The notes: generated by a model not told the origin, from the sequence alone. A stretch of DNA of 64,000 nucleotides from Branchiostoma floridae (GCF_000003815.2 NC_049993.1:2611627-2675626); one strand, 5' to 3'; shown: positions 45,401 through 55,173, counted from the stretch's first letter. Numbers and translations: made by a program.

Positions 45401-46852
45401 CAGATGGCCAACGAGACGATCCGGGAGAATTTTGAGACAATATGTGAGCCAGAACGACACATACTTAGTGATGCGCTGTTGGATGTGAAGAAAGGAATCT
45501 ACCGGTTCCCAGTAATCGCAGTGGACTGTCTGGCACTCTGCTTCAATATCATTCCCACGTCGGTGTGGAAAACTATAGAAGAGATGCAGACTAAAGGCAT
45601 GGTCAGTGCAGAAAACGCGCATCACCTGAGGATGCTGGTCAGCATCTCAGCAGAACTCCGACTCAGAACCTACATTGCAAATGGCGGCCAGAAGGAAAGC
45701 CTGTCAGCCCTGCCATCTACGCCTACATCCTGGGACAACAGCAGTGGCAAACCAATTAACGACTTGCAGAAGGTGTTTTACATTTCCGACATGAATCTGC
45801 TCTTCAGGTATATCTTCACAGCACTTCCTTTGAAGCGTTTTTTGTCAGACGAACGCTCGGGCCGAAACTCGCTGCCTCGATCCTTGGATCGGCATGAAAA
45901 TTTATATGAACAATCTGCAGAAAAGAAAAGTTTAATCTACCGTTATTTTGGGTATCACAAAAAAGCCGTCAGGTGTCATGAAAAAGCTTTGGAAATAGGC
46001 AAATGTAATGGTAGTTTTGAAACCGCGTTGTCACTGAGCAACCTTGGAACAACCTTGGTATACAATGGAGATCACAGAAAAGCCTTCTCCCACTTGGAAC
46101 GAGCGGTGAAGATATTCCAAGATAGCTGTGTAGTTTTGTACGATGCCGGACACCCTAACATTGCTTGGACTCTGATCGCACAAGGAATGGCCTTGTATGA
46201 GATGGCGGACTTTAGAAAGGCACTCAGCTGCTTAGACACAGGAATGGACATGTACAGGAAATTGTATGGCCAAGAAAGTGCACACCGTGATGTTGCATTC
46301 ACTCTACACTTCCAGGGTTTAACATTTGTAGAACTTGGAGACCACCAGAAAGCACTCAGCTGTTTTAAACAGGCATGTGAGATGTACAGGAGGTTCTATG
46401 GAGGAAAGGACCATCCTGAAATCGCCAGTTCACTTACCGATGTTGGATCAGGCTGGCGAATGGTGGGTGATCGTAAGAAAGCTATCAGTATCCTTGAACA
46501 AGCACTGCAGATGAGCCAGAGGTTGCTTGGACCGAGAGCAGCACATCCTCATATAGCTCAGTCACTAGCCGAGCTAGGAATGAGCTGGTTTGAAATGGGG
46601 AATCCCCAGAAAGCTATCAGTTACGCAGAAGGAGCCTTGCAAATGTTTAGAAAAATCTACGGCGAAACTGCAGAACATCCTAAAATTGCGCGTTCACTCA
46701 TCAACCTTGGAGCGCCGTGGATACCGCTCGATCGAAAACGGGCACTCCTGTACTTCCAGCAGGGGCTGGAGATGACGAAGAGTCTGTATGGAGACGCGCA
46801 TCCCAAGACTAAAAACGCCAAGTGCTTTGTGCGATTCTTGGAGATTAGGTGA
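42405..46852 (+). CDS. GlnD-like nucleotidyltransferase fused to TPR repeats (3' exons)
   Basis: Exons 42405-42700, 43525-43619, 44031-44143 and 44391-46852 have GT/AG borders and phases 0, 2 and 1 that fit. Protein order: TPR-like helices (..[18 protein letters not shown].., [11 protein letters not shown]), then a nucleotidyltransferase core, then C-terminal TPRs. In the last exon (numbering from 44369) GS at 176-177 and DLE at 188-190 form the G-S...[DE]h[DE] active-site motif in a GlnD/DUF294-like setting ([10 protein letters not shown]). Residues 520-810 hold about six TPR units of kinesin-light-chain type, with KALSCFKQ.., [12 protein letters not shown] and HP.IA.SL.. patterns. The family normally transfers nucleotides to a protein or small molecule; the substrate is unknown. 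The third acidic residue could not be placed. No in-frame ATG precedes codon 107, so expression depends on the damaged 5' exon or an unseen one. Confidence 0.8.
43152..43410. repeat. (TG)n microsatellite in intron
   Basis: Long TG/CG-rich dinucleotide tract between the exons ending 42700 and starting 43525. Cys/Val-rich frames read from it are artefacts. Confidence 0.97.
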
Positions 46853-47049
46853 ACGCAAAAAAAGCAATGTACTACTGCGAAAAAGCCTTGCAAATATTTA
46901 AGACAATCTACGGTCTAGGTACAGCACAGCCTCACATTGCCACCAACCTCGCCGACCTGGGTACATTCACTGATGAGAAAATAATACATTCAAGCCATTA
47001 TTTTATCAACAAGTCAATACAAAGTTTATTGCACAAGCAAAAATTTTAA
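46849..47049 (+). pseudogene. Orphan TPR unit just past the stop codon
   Basis: In a shifted frame that overlaps the stop, the sequence reads KKAMYYCEKALQIFKTIYG then QPHIATNLADLG, a complete TPR of the same type as the upstream repeats. It then runs into non-TPR sequence. It looks like a remnant of a longer TPR array cut off by a frameshift or by unequal exchange. Confidence 0.7.
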
Positions 47050-47479
47050 CGAGGAAAATGTAAGACAAAGAAATGACTATTGTATATGTATATGTATAAG
47101 ACAGTTGGCTATATTGTAACCGTAATCTAATACTCTGCATGCAAATTAGTGTAATATTATCTATGGCTCCTCTTCTGCCAAACAAATGTTTTGTATCCTC
47201 TGAATAGTCTAAGTCTAAGAAAAGTCTTGTCACAACAGGCGACTGAGAAAAACCGACAGAGCGCAGTCTGGGTCCATGGCGGTGTTTCTGCCGATGGTTT
47301 GTGAACATGATTAACTGTTCAGTCACGCCACCTATTGTCATTTGGGAGACTGCATGTGATTTTTTGTATTTCTTCTAGCGGCTATTTCTGGTCGCAAGTA
47401 GGGCGTTTTTGATCCATTGAGTGAATGTTGCTCCATCCTTCACTATCATGAGCATTTAAAGACGTTTCCTTTAAAGAGT

Positions 47480-47586
47480 AATAAAGGACATAAACACTAT
47501 AGAATGGCAGGCAGGTACTAGGTTTGTAATTGGCCGTTAATTGAGCTTTGTTTCGTTTCTGCATTCTTTCTTATCAACTAAATAAA
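47480..47586 (+). terminator. Candidate poly(A) signals for the TPR gene
   Basis: AATAAA at 47480-47485 and 47581-47586, about 630 and 730 bases past the stop. No cleavage-site evidence is visible. Confidence 0.35.
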
Positions 47587-47589
47587 AAG

Positions 47590-48700
47590 CCTTTTGATGG
47601 CCGCTATCATGATCTGCAACGTTGTCATCATTCTACATGCAAAGAAGACAGCTTAAACTTCACAATTGGTGTGTCTAGTTAATACTAGCTATAGGTGTAC
47701 ACAAGGGTCAGAAAGGCATGGCTGTAGTTACCTTTTTTTCAAGTTTTAATTCTTTATTTCCATAAACAATACAATACATAAGCCAATACATGTTCCATGG
47801 TTCAGTTTTTTAGTATCATGCTATCCCTGTCTCAGAGTAGTTAAGGTTATTTTCTCACCAAATGAGGCAAACAAGGGCCGGCAACGCGTGACAGTGGGGA
47901 CACCCAGCGGCTTAAGCTATGTTTGCAGTGTCCTGATAACTGACACTTGTAATGTCATTCGTAATTGATATGTAAATTAATTGTAAATTGATAAGAAAAT
48001 TAAGTATTTCACAGGTGTCCATGTGTCGTCTGTTAGTCCTTCACTCGACTCTACTGTTGGAGCATCGGCCATAACCAAGGTAAGCGGGAACTGAAAACGT
48101 TGTTGCGAGTTTTCTTACACAGGAAGCGAGCTAATATATCCCACCCTACTGTAGGGCAAGCAACTGGATATGATTTTGGAAACTGTGAGACTTTCCAGGT
48201 AGCATCCACTAGCTTTCATCAGTGACACACTGTTTTTTATGTAAACGTGGTTAGAAAAAATAAGATAGCCCAATAGGGAACAAAATAAGACAAGGCCGCA
48301 TGCAAATGAGCCGATCCTATCCAGTTGTTTACGTACAGGAGCTAATGTTGTCTTGTGGAGGCAGGAAGGCACAGTTTCCAACACGTAGAGGCATGGCGTT
48401 TACATGCATAAATGGCAAATATGGTAACCTAGCAAATACTAGTACAACTAATAACTTGCGGCGTGTTCACGAATCTAACTGCGCATGAAGGGGTCAGAGG
48501 GGAAGGCGAAGAGACGTCAACAAAACACACCTGGGCATCTTTATGTAAACCGACCGAAAAAGATATGTTTAAATCATGTTAGGGACAAGAACTGTTTACA
48601 AGTCATATTAGTAATATTTCGCATGCGTACTAAGAATCATAAAACTCTGTAAATTCCGACAGTGTCATTTTTTCTTTAATCCCTGCAGTCAGAATCCATT
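47590..48700. other. Intergenic, nothing recognised
   Basis: No supported gene. Short frames at 48115-48384 and 48300-48488 lack motifs. Confidence 0.4.
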
Positions 48701-48705
48701 TTTGG

Positions 48706-48713
48706 TATAAAAA
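48706..48713 (+). promoter_or_regulatory. TATA box of the dehydrogenase gene
   Basis: TATAAAAA lies 66-73 bases before the ATG. An initiator-like TAGCATCATTTC stretch follows about 30-40 bases on, so the 5' leader would be about 40 bases. Confidence 0.6.
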
Positions 48714-48778
48714 CACGGCGTCGCGACAACGTTTGTCTTGGTTTTAGCATCATTTCTGCTGCTCCAACCTTCCCAAAC

Positions 48779-48936
48779 ATGAGTTCTACCAAAGTCGCTC
48801 TCGTCACCGGGGGTACCCGCGGGATCGGCTTCGGGATCGCCGCTGAGCTGGCCCGAGCAGGGCACGACCTCATCCTGGGGTACCGGGAGAACCATCAGCG
48901 GGCCGAGGCCGCTAAGGCAGAGCTTGAAGAGACCCA
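48779..48936 (+). CDS. Short-chain dehydrogenase/reductase, N-terminal part (split gene)
   Basis: The ATG at 48779 is followed by VALVTGGTRGIGFGIAAEL, the Rossmann-fold cofactor motif TGxxxGIG of short-chain dehydrogenases (residues 10-17). GYRENHQRAEAAKAELEET, the second beta strand and helix, comes next. Coding stops abruptly inside a codon where the 6.2-kb element begins. The remainder lies at 55174-55816. The GC-rich coding sequence contrasts with the AT-rich element. The complete reading frame would be 266 residues, a normal family length, without introns. Oxidation/reduction with NAD(P)(H) is family knowledge; the substrate is unknown. Confidence 0.85.
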
Positions 48937-48976
48937 AGTAGTATAGTAGCGACAGAATGAGTCCCATTTTTCAGGT

Positions 48977-49190
48977 GGAGCAAGGTGGAGCAGGTCAGAG
49001 GTCAAATATGATTTATTCAAGCGCGGGTCATAGGTCAGGGGTCAGATATGTATTCAGGCGCAGGTCGGGGGTCACATATCATTTATTCAGGTATAGCAGG
49101 TCAGAGGTTAGATATAATGTATTCAGGTGGAGCAGGTCAGAGGTCAGATATAATGTATTCAGGCGCAGGTCAGAGGTCAGATTTTATGTG
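48977..49190. repeat. AGGTCA direct-repeat array, left arm
   Basis: About 30-bp units carry AGGTCAGAGGTCA or near variants, i.e. AGGTCA repeats spaced by one base (DR1), alternating with ATAT..TTATTCAGG. About six units. A (C)n run follows at 49202-49217. Confidence 0.85.
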
Positions 49191-49347
49191 CCCTTTTGAT
49201 ACCCCCCCCCCCCCCCCGCCACAAATGAACCTCCCCCTCCCCATTTGTGAAAGACATGCCCTTATTTGGCCTGGTTCTAAGTCTCTATCGTATAAGATAA
49301 AGATGACAATGACCGTTTGATTTTTTCCGTTCTTTTATTCTGTACTT

Positions 49348-49671
49348 TCAAAAGTCAGCATCCAGCGTGAACTTTTGCTGTTCAGAGGAGGACATAACCC
49401 CCATCTTCTGGTACTCTCCCACCTTTTTCTCAAAGAAGTTGGTCTTTCCCTCCAGAGAAATGTTCTCCATGAAGTCAAAGGGGTTCTCGCTGTTGTAAAG
49501 CTTACTGCACATGAGTTCGCCCAGCAGCCTATCTGCGACAAACTCGATGTACTGTTTCATCAGGTCTTGATTCATCCCAATCAGCTTCACAGGAAGAGCT
49601 TCCGTCAGGAACTCTTGCTCAGTCTTAACAGCATCGTCGATAATCTGGTGAATGCGCTCCTCACTAGGCTT
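49348..49671 (-). CDS. Ribonucleotide reductase small subunit (R2) C-terminal fragment, left arm
   Basis: Reads 107 residues from KPSEER to the stop, with the highly conserved R2 segments [37 protein letters not shown] and the C-terminus FTLDADF. The fragment lacks the upstream helices with the metal-binding Asp/Glu/His residues and the tyrosyl radical, so it cannot be a working R2. The tail that docks on the large subunit R1 is complete. An in-frame stop (TAG) lies 16 bases before KPSEER. Confidence 0.9.
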   Translation of the reverse strand, partial: KPSEERIHQIIDDAVKTEQEFLTEALPVKLIGMNQDLMKQYIEFVADRLLGELMCSKLYNSENPFDFMENISLEGKTNFFEKKVGEYQKMGVMSSSEQQKFTLDADF

Positions 49672-49705
49672 ATTGGTTACTTTATTCTAGAGTAGCTATA
49701 TGTGT

Positions 49706-50945
49706 TGCTCAGGAGTAAAAGAAACTGCTCCGGAGTAAAATAAAACTGCTCCGGAGTATGCTCCGGAGTAAGTGAGTAAGTATATTTGTTGTAAGTATGT
49801 ATATTTGTCATGTACGTACGAACATATACCATCTATATGTACATGCAGTGAAACATTGCTTTGGAGTAACAATACGTGTTGCTCCGGAGTAAAAAAAAAC
49901 TGCTCCGGAGTAAAAGAAAACTGCTCCGGAGTAAAATAAACTGCTCCGGAGTAAAAGAAAACTACTCCGGAGTAAGTGAGTAAGTATATTTGTTGTAAGT
50001 ATGTATATTTGTCATGTACGTACGAACATATACCATCTACATGTACATGCAGTGAAACATTGCTTTGGAGTAACTATACGTGTTGCTCCGGAGTAAAAAC
50101 ACTGCTCCGGAGTAAAAGAAAACTGCTCCGGAGTAAAATAAACTGCTCCGGAGTAAAATAAAACTGCTCCGGAGTAAGTGAGTAAGTATATTTGTTGTAA
50201 GTATGTATATTTGTCATGTACGTACGAACATATACCATCTATATGTACATGCAGTGAAACATTGCTTTGGAGTAACTATACGTGTTGCTCCGGAGTAAAA
50301 ACACTGCTCCGGAGTAAAAGAAAACTGCTCCGGAGTAAAATAAACTGCTCCGGAGTAAAATAAAACTACTCCGGAGTATGCTCCGGAGTAAGTATATTTG
50401 TTGTATGTATGTTTGTCATGTACGTACGAACATATACCATCTATATGTACATGCAGTGAGACATTGCTTTGGAGTAACTATACGTGTTGCTCCGGAGTAA
50501 AACACTGCTCCGGAGTAAAAGAAAACTGCTCCGGAGTAAAATAAACTGCTCCGGAGTAAAATAAAACTACTTCGGAGTATGCTCCGGAGTAAGTGAGTAA
50601 GTATATTTGTTGTATGTATATTTGTCATGTACGTACGAACATATACCATCTATATGTACATGCAGTGAAACATTGCTCCGGAGTAAAAACACTGCTCCGG
50701 AGTAAAAGAAAACTGCTCCGGAGTAAAAGAAAATTACTCCGGAGTATGCTCCGGAGTAAGTGAGTAAGTATATTCGTTGTAAGTATGTATATTTGTCTAA
50801 GTATATTTGTTGTAAGTATGTATATTTGTCATCTACGTGCGAACATATACCATCTATATGTACATGCAGTGAAACATTGCTTTGGAGTAGGTATACGTTT
50901 TGCTCCGGAGTAAAAAAAAACTGCTCCGGAGTAAGTGAGTACGTA
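49706..50945. repeat. CTCCGGAG palindrome array, left arm
   Basis: The 8-bp palindrome CTCCGGAG, in the setting TGCTCCGGAGTAAAA, occurs dozens of times spaced about 17-20 bases. It is organised in about six higher-order units of about 200 bp, each with GTATATTTGTTGTAAGTATG, CATGTACGTACGAACATA and ACATGCAGTGAAACATTGCT. Confidence 0.92.
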
Positions 50946-51198
50946 TATTCGTGTTAAGTAACGCATACGTATTTGCCATGTACGTGCCTGTTATGTACTA
51001 GGCATATATCAACACAGCAATACAAAAGACAGGAGTGTACGGTGATCCTGTTTCTTAAGACTTTACTAGCACTTGACGTCTATAAAAAATGTATCAAGGA
51101 ATTCATAACCGATGTACATCTCGTCCGATCCTCTATGTCAAACATGGTATGACATTAGGAAATAAAAGCTGTACTGCATGCGATATGGCGACCTCACA

Positions 51199-51828
51199 TT
51201 ACTTCAGGACGAGGTAACCATATTTTTTCATCAATGTCTGTTCTGAGACCCAGTTCTTGCTGTGTACAATCTCATTACTGTAACGAGGCAACGCAGCGAA
51301 CTCTATTAGATAAAACTTTTTGCCAGCGCGCTTCGTCTGTTTGATGACACTTTGAGGAACATCGCCTGGCTGGTGAGGTAGTGCGATGGTCAAGTCTCGA
51401 TAGAGTGTCCACTCCTCCTCGTCACCGCTGTGGTAGCCGCTGTCGTAGCCAGTGCGTTCACTTTCATCAGATGAAACCGTCCCTGAGGACACATCTGTCC
51501 CTGTATCACTCTCGGAACCACTTTGGTCGCTGTCGGTTTCTTCTGTGGAGTCTCCCGGCTCGGAACCCATCACAGATTCGGCGTCTGAGACGCTTTCTTC
51601 ATCTTGTGACACCATCGAATCTTCGGAACCAACCGTGTCCGTATCGTGTTCAGACGACACGTCGGAGTCGTCGAAAACATCGCGCTCCCGGTAAGAGCCC
51701 GTCTCGGCATCAACGACGACTTCTCCCGAGGCACCACCTGACTCGTCTCGGTGTTTTCTTTCCAGATGACGCTCGAGGTTGAACGCACGATCAAATTCCC
51801 GATCACAAATGTCGCAGACGTGAGGCAT
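51199..51828 (-). CDS. Single C2H2 zinc-finger protein with acidic middle, element-encoded
   Basis: From ATG at 51828 the protein begins MPHVCDICDREFDRAFNLER and completes a C-x2-C-x12-H-x4-H finger within 30 residues. About 110 residues rich in Asp, Glu and Ser follow, then a basic C-terminal part (KQTKRAGKKFYLIEFAALP..KKYGYLVLK). An upstream in-frame start at 51942 would add 38 residues. 209 residues from the inner start. A DNA-binding or regulatory role is plausible from the finger and acidic region. The promoter end lies in the unpaired centre of the palindrome, whereas the 3' two-thirds lie in the arm. Confidence 0.7.
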   Translation of the reverse strand: MPHVCDICDREFDRAFNLERHLERKHRDESGGASGEVVVDAETGSYRERDVFDDSDVSSEHDTDTVGSEDSMVSQDEESVSDAESVMGSEPGDSTEETDSDQSGSESDTGTDVSSGTVSSDESERTGYDSGYHSGDEEEWTLYRDLTIALPHQPGDVPQSVIKQTKRAGKKFYLIEFAALPRYSNEIVHSKNWVSEQTLMKKYGYLVLK

Positions 51829-52084
51829 ACTTTTTGTTCGGCGGACAGAAGGGAAATGATAAGGTATTGATGTGCACACATATATTTGTGGCGCATGAAA
51901 GTTTTTAAGGGATCGGTCGTTTATCTTGTATGCATCATGCATCTACGTATGCCGTTACTGCATACGTGGTATTGAAATATTGTTAAGGATAATGAATATG
52001 ACAGTGTAAATCCGTACATTGCGCTTCGCTTAGACACTAACGGATGCCCGATAGCTTGCTCACGTCACCAAAGAAGGGAACCCT

Positions 52085-52212
52085 ATGGATTTTGAAAAAT
52101 TTCGTGCGGTTCTTACAACTAGGCGGTCGCGGATAGTTATGCATAACATGAACACCACAAATATTGAGAATGTGTACTATGCAGTTCGCTTTGAAAATAA
52201 AACATGGCCGAT
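52085..52212 (+). CDS. Start of an unrecognised element gene, cut by the gap
   Basis: ATG at 52085 opens a frame of 42 codons (MDFEKFRAVLTTRRSR.., ..NIENVYYAVRFENKTW) that runs into the N gap. It is divergent from the zinc-finger gene, with about 250 bases between the starts, as for a shared central promoter. No family recognised. Confidence 0.4.
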
Positions 52213-52333
52213 NNNNNNNNNNNNNNNNNNNNNNNNNNNNNNNNNNNNNNNNNNNNNNNNNNNNNNNNNNNNNNNNNNNNNNNNNNNNNNNNNNNNNNNN
52301 NNNNNNNNNNNNNNNNNNNNNNNNNNNNNNNNN
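52213..52333. other. Assembly gap, 121 N, at the palindrome centre
   Basis: Unlike the three 100-N gaps this one has an odd length, so it was probably sized from read pairs. If a large internal region was collapsed, the size is wrong. Confidence 0.9.
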
Positions 52334-52356
52334 GGCAATCATGCCCTATCTTTACA

Positions 52357-52819
52357 CATGTCGTCTGAACACGATACGGACACGGTTGGTTCCGAAGATT
52401 CGATGGTGTCACAAGATGAAGAAAGCGTCTCAGACGCCGAATCTGTGATGGGTTCCGAGCCGGGAGACTCCACAGAAGAAACCGACAGCGACCAAAGTGG
52501 TTCCGAGAGTGATACAGGGACAGATGTGTCCTCAGGGACGGTTTCATCTGATGAAAGTGAACGCACTGGCTACGACAGCGGCTACCACAGCGGTGACGAG
52601 GAGGAGTGGACACTCTATCGAGACTTGACCATCGCACTACCTCACCAGCCAGGCGATGTTCCTCAAAGTGTCATCAAACAGACGAAGCGCGCTGGCAAAA
52701 AGTTTTATCTAATAGAGTTCGCTGCGTTGCCTCGTTACAGTAATGAGATTGTACACAGCAAGAACTGGGTCTCAGAACAGACATTGATGAAAAAATATGG
52801 TTACCTCGTCCTGAAGTAA
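52357..52819 (+). pseudogene. Second copy of the zinc-finger gene 3' part, without the finger
   Basis: Mirror copy of the acidic and C-terminal parts, starting at SSEHDTDTVGSEDS. The N-terminal finger is missing on this side because the arm homology ends there. The frame is intact to the stop at 52817-52819. Whether it is expressed from sequence within the gap is unknown. Confidence 0.7.
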
Positions 52820-53084
52820 TGTGAGGTCGCCATATCGCATGCAGTACAGCTTTTATTTCCTAATGTCATACCATGTTTGACATAGAGGATCGGACGAGAT
52901 GTACATCGGTTATGAATTCCTTGATACATTTTTTATAGACGTCAAGTGCTAGTAAAGTCTTAAGAAACAGGATCACCGTACACTCCTGTCTTTTGTATTG
53001 CTGTGTTGATATATGCCTAGTACATAACAGGCACGTACATGGCAAATACGTATGCGTTACTTAACACGAATATACGTACTCACT

Positions 53085-54320
53085 TACTCCGGAGCAGTTT
53101 TTTTTTACTCCGGAGCAAAACGTATACCTACTCCAAAGCAATGTTTCACTGCATGTACATATAGATGGTATATGTTCGCACGAAGATGACAAATATACAT
53201 ACTTACAACAAATATACTTAGACAAATATACATACTTACAACGAATATACTTACTCACTTACTCCGGAGCATACTCCGGAGTAATTTTCTTTTACTCCGG
53301 AGCAGTTTTCTTTTACTCCGGAGCAGTGTTTTTACTCCGGAGCAATGTTTCACTGCATGTACATATAGATGGTATATGTTCGTACGTACATGACAAATAT
53401 ACATACAACAAATATACTTACTCACTTACTCCGGAGCATACTCCGGAGTAGTTTTATTTTACTCCGGAGCAGTTTATTTTACTCCGGAGCAGTTTTCTTT
53501 TACTCCGGAGCAGTGTTTTACTCCGGAGCAACACGTATAGTTACTCCAAAGCAATGTCTCACTGCATGTACATATAGATGGTATATGTTCGTACGTACAT
53601 GACAAACATACATACAACAAATATACTTACTCCGGAGCATACTCCGGAGTAGTTTTATTTTACTCCGGAGCAGTTTATTTTACTCCGGAGCAGTTTTCTT
53701 TTACTCCGGAGCAGTGTTTTTACTCCGGAGCAACACGTATAGTTACTCCAAAGCAATGTTTCACTGCATGTACATGTAGATGGTATATGTTCGTACGTAC
53801 ATGACAAATATACATACTTACAACAAATATACTTACTCACTTACTCCGGAGTAGTTTTCTTTTACTCCGGAGCAGTTTATTTTACTCCGGAGCAGTTTTC
53901 TTTTACTCCGGAGCAGTGTTTTTACTCCGGAGCAACACGTATAGTTACTCCAAAGCAATGTTTCACTGCATGTACATGTAGATGGTATATGTTCGTACGT
54001 ACATGACAAATATACATACTTACAACAAATATACTTACTCACTTACTCCGGAGTAGTTTTCTTTTACTCCGGAGCAGTTTATTTTACTCCGGAGCAGTTT
54101 TCTTTTACTCCGGAGCAGTTTTTTTTTACTCCGGAGCAACACGTATTGTTACTCCAAAGCAATGTTTCACTGCATGTACATATAGATGGTATATGTTCGT
54201 ACGTACATGACAAATATACATACTTACAACAAATATACTTACTCACTTACTCCGGAGCATACTCCGGAGCAGTTTTATTTTACTCCGGAGCAGTTTCTTT
54301 TACTCCTGAGCAACACATAT
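53085..54320. repeat. CTCCGGAG palindrome array, right arm (inverted)
   Basis: Reverse-complement copy of the left array, also six higher-order units. Small differences (for example ACATGTAGATGG in two units instead of one) show that the arms are not a simple assembly mirror. Confidence 0.92.
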
Positions 54321-54346
54321 AGCTACTCTAGAATAAAGTAACCAAT

Positions 54347-54670
54347 AAGCCTAGTGAGGAGCGCATTCACCAGATTATCGACGATGCTGTTAAGACTGAG
54401 CAAGAGTTCCTGACGGAAGCTCTTCCTGTGAAGCTGATTGGGATGAATCAAGACCTGATGAAACAGTACATCGAGTTTGTCGCAGATAGGCTGCTGGGCG
54501 AACTCATGTGCAGTAAGCTTTACAACAGCGAGAACCCCTTTGACTTCATGGAGAACATTTCTCTGGAGGGAAAGACCAACTTCTTTGAGAAAAAGGTGGG
54601 AGAGTACCAGAAGATGGGGGTTATGTCCTCCTCTGAACAGCAAAAGTTCACGCTGGATGCTGACTTTTGA
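54347..54670 (+). CDS. Ribonucleotide reductase small subunit (R2) C-terminal fragment, right arm
   Basis: Identical in translation to the left-arm fragment, in opposite orientation. AATAAA follows at 54679-54684, nine bases after the stop. No intron is present. The animal-type sequence suggests capture from a host gene rather than a viral R2, but this is inference. No ATG opens the segment; the first in-frame Met follows about 30 residues in (IGMN). Confidence 0.9.
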   Translation, partial: KPSEERIHQIIDDAVKTEQEFLTEALPVKLIGMNQDLMKQYIEFVADRLLGELMCSKLYNSENPFDFMENISLEGKTNFFEKKVGEYQKMGVMSSSEQQKFTLDADF

Positions 54671-54827
54671 AAGTACAGAATAAAAGAACGGAAAAAATCA
54701 AACGGTCATTGTCATCTTTATCTTATACGATAGAGACTTAGAACCAGGCCAATAAGGGCATGTCTTTCACAATGGGGAGGGGGAGGTTCCTTTGGGGTGG
54801 GGTGGGGTTGTCGTACTTACCGAGGCT

Positions 54828-55125
54828 CCGCCTGAATATATGATATCGGACCCCTGACCTGCGCCGCCTGAATAAATCATATTTGACCTCTGACCTGCTA
54901 TACCTGAATAAATGATATATATGACCCCTGACCTGCTGCGCCTGAATAAATTATATCTGACCTCTGACCTGCTCCACCTGAATACATTATATCTAACCTC
55001 TGACCTGCTATACCTGAATAAATGATATGTGACCCCCGACCTGCGCCTGAATACATATCTGACCCCTGACCTATGACCCGCGCTTGAATAAATCATATTT
55101 GACCTCTGACCTGCTCCACCTTGCT
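54828..55125. repeat. AGGTCA direct-repeat array, right arm (inverted, longer)
   Basis: Reverse complement of the left array (TGACCTCTGACCTG units) with about nine units, so it is roughly three units longer. This is the main length difference between the arms. Confidence 0.85.
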
Positions 55126-55173
55126 CCCCCTGAAAAATGGGACTCATTCTGTCGCTACTATACTACTGACCCA

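Larger units (their letters stand above)
48937..55167. mobile_element. 6.23-kb palindromic element with 6-bp duplication (Polinton/Maverick-like ends)
   Basis: The ends AGTAGTATAGTAGCGACAGA... and their exact reverse complement close the element. GACCCA stands at 48931-48936 and 55168-55173. The two arms, about 2.7-2.8 kb each (48937-about 51662 and about 52357-55167), are inverted copies that differ mainly in repeat copy number. Only 51663-52356 is unpaired, and it contains a 121-N gap. 5'-AG ends, long inverted repeats and a 6-bp duplication are Polinton/Maverick hallmarks. However, no polymerase, integrase, ATPase or capsid gene is visible; they may be missing in the gap, or this is a reduced derivative. 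Confidence 0.85.

Noticed and set aside
51381-51782. 133-codon plus-strand frame opposite the zinc-finger gene
   Set aside because: Shadow of the acidic Asp/Glu/Ser coding region; basic low-complexity product.
49706-54320. CRISPR-like regular repeats
   Set aside because: CTCCGGAG is an 8-bp palindrome with similar rather than unique spacers, within an animal mobile element; no cas-like gene.
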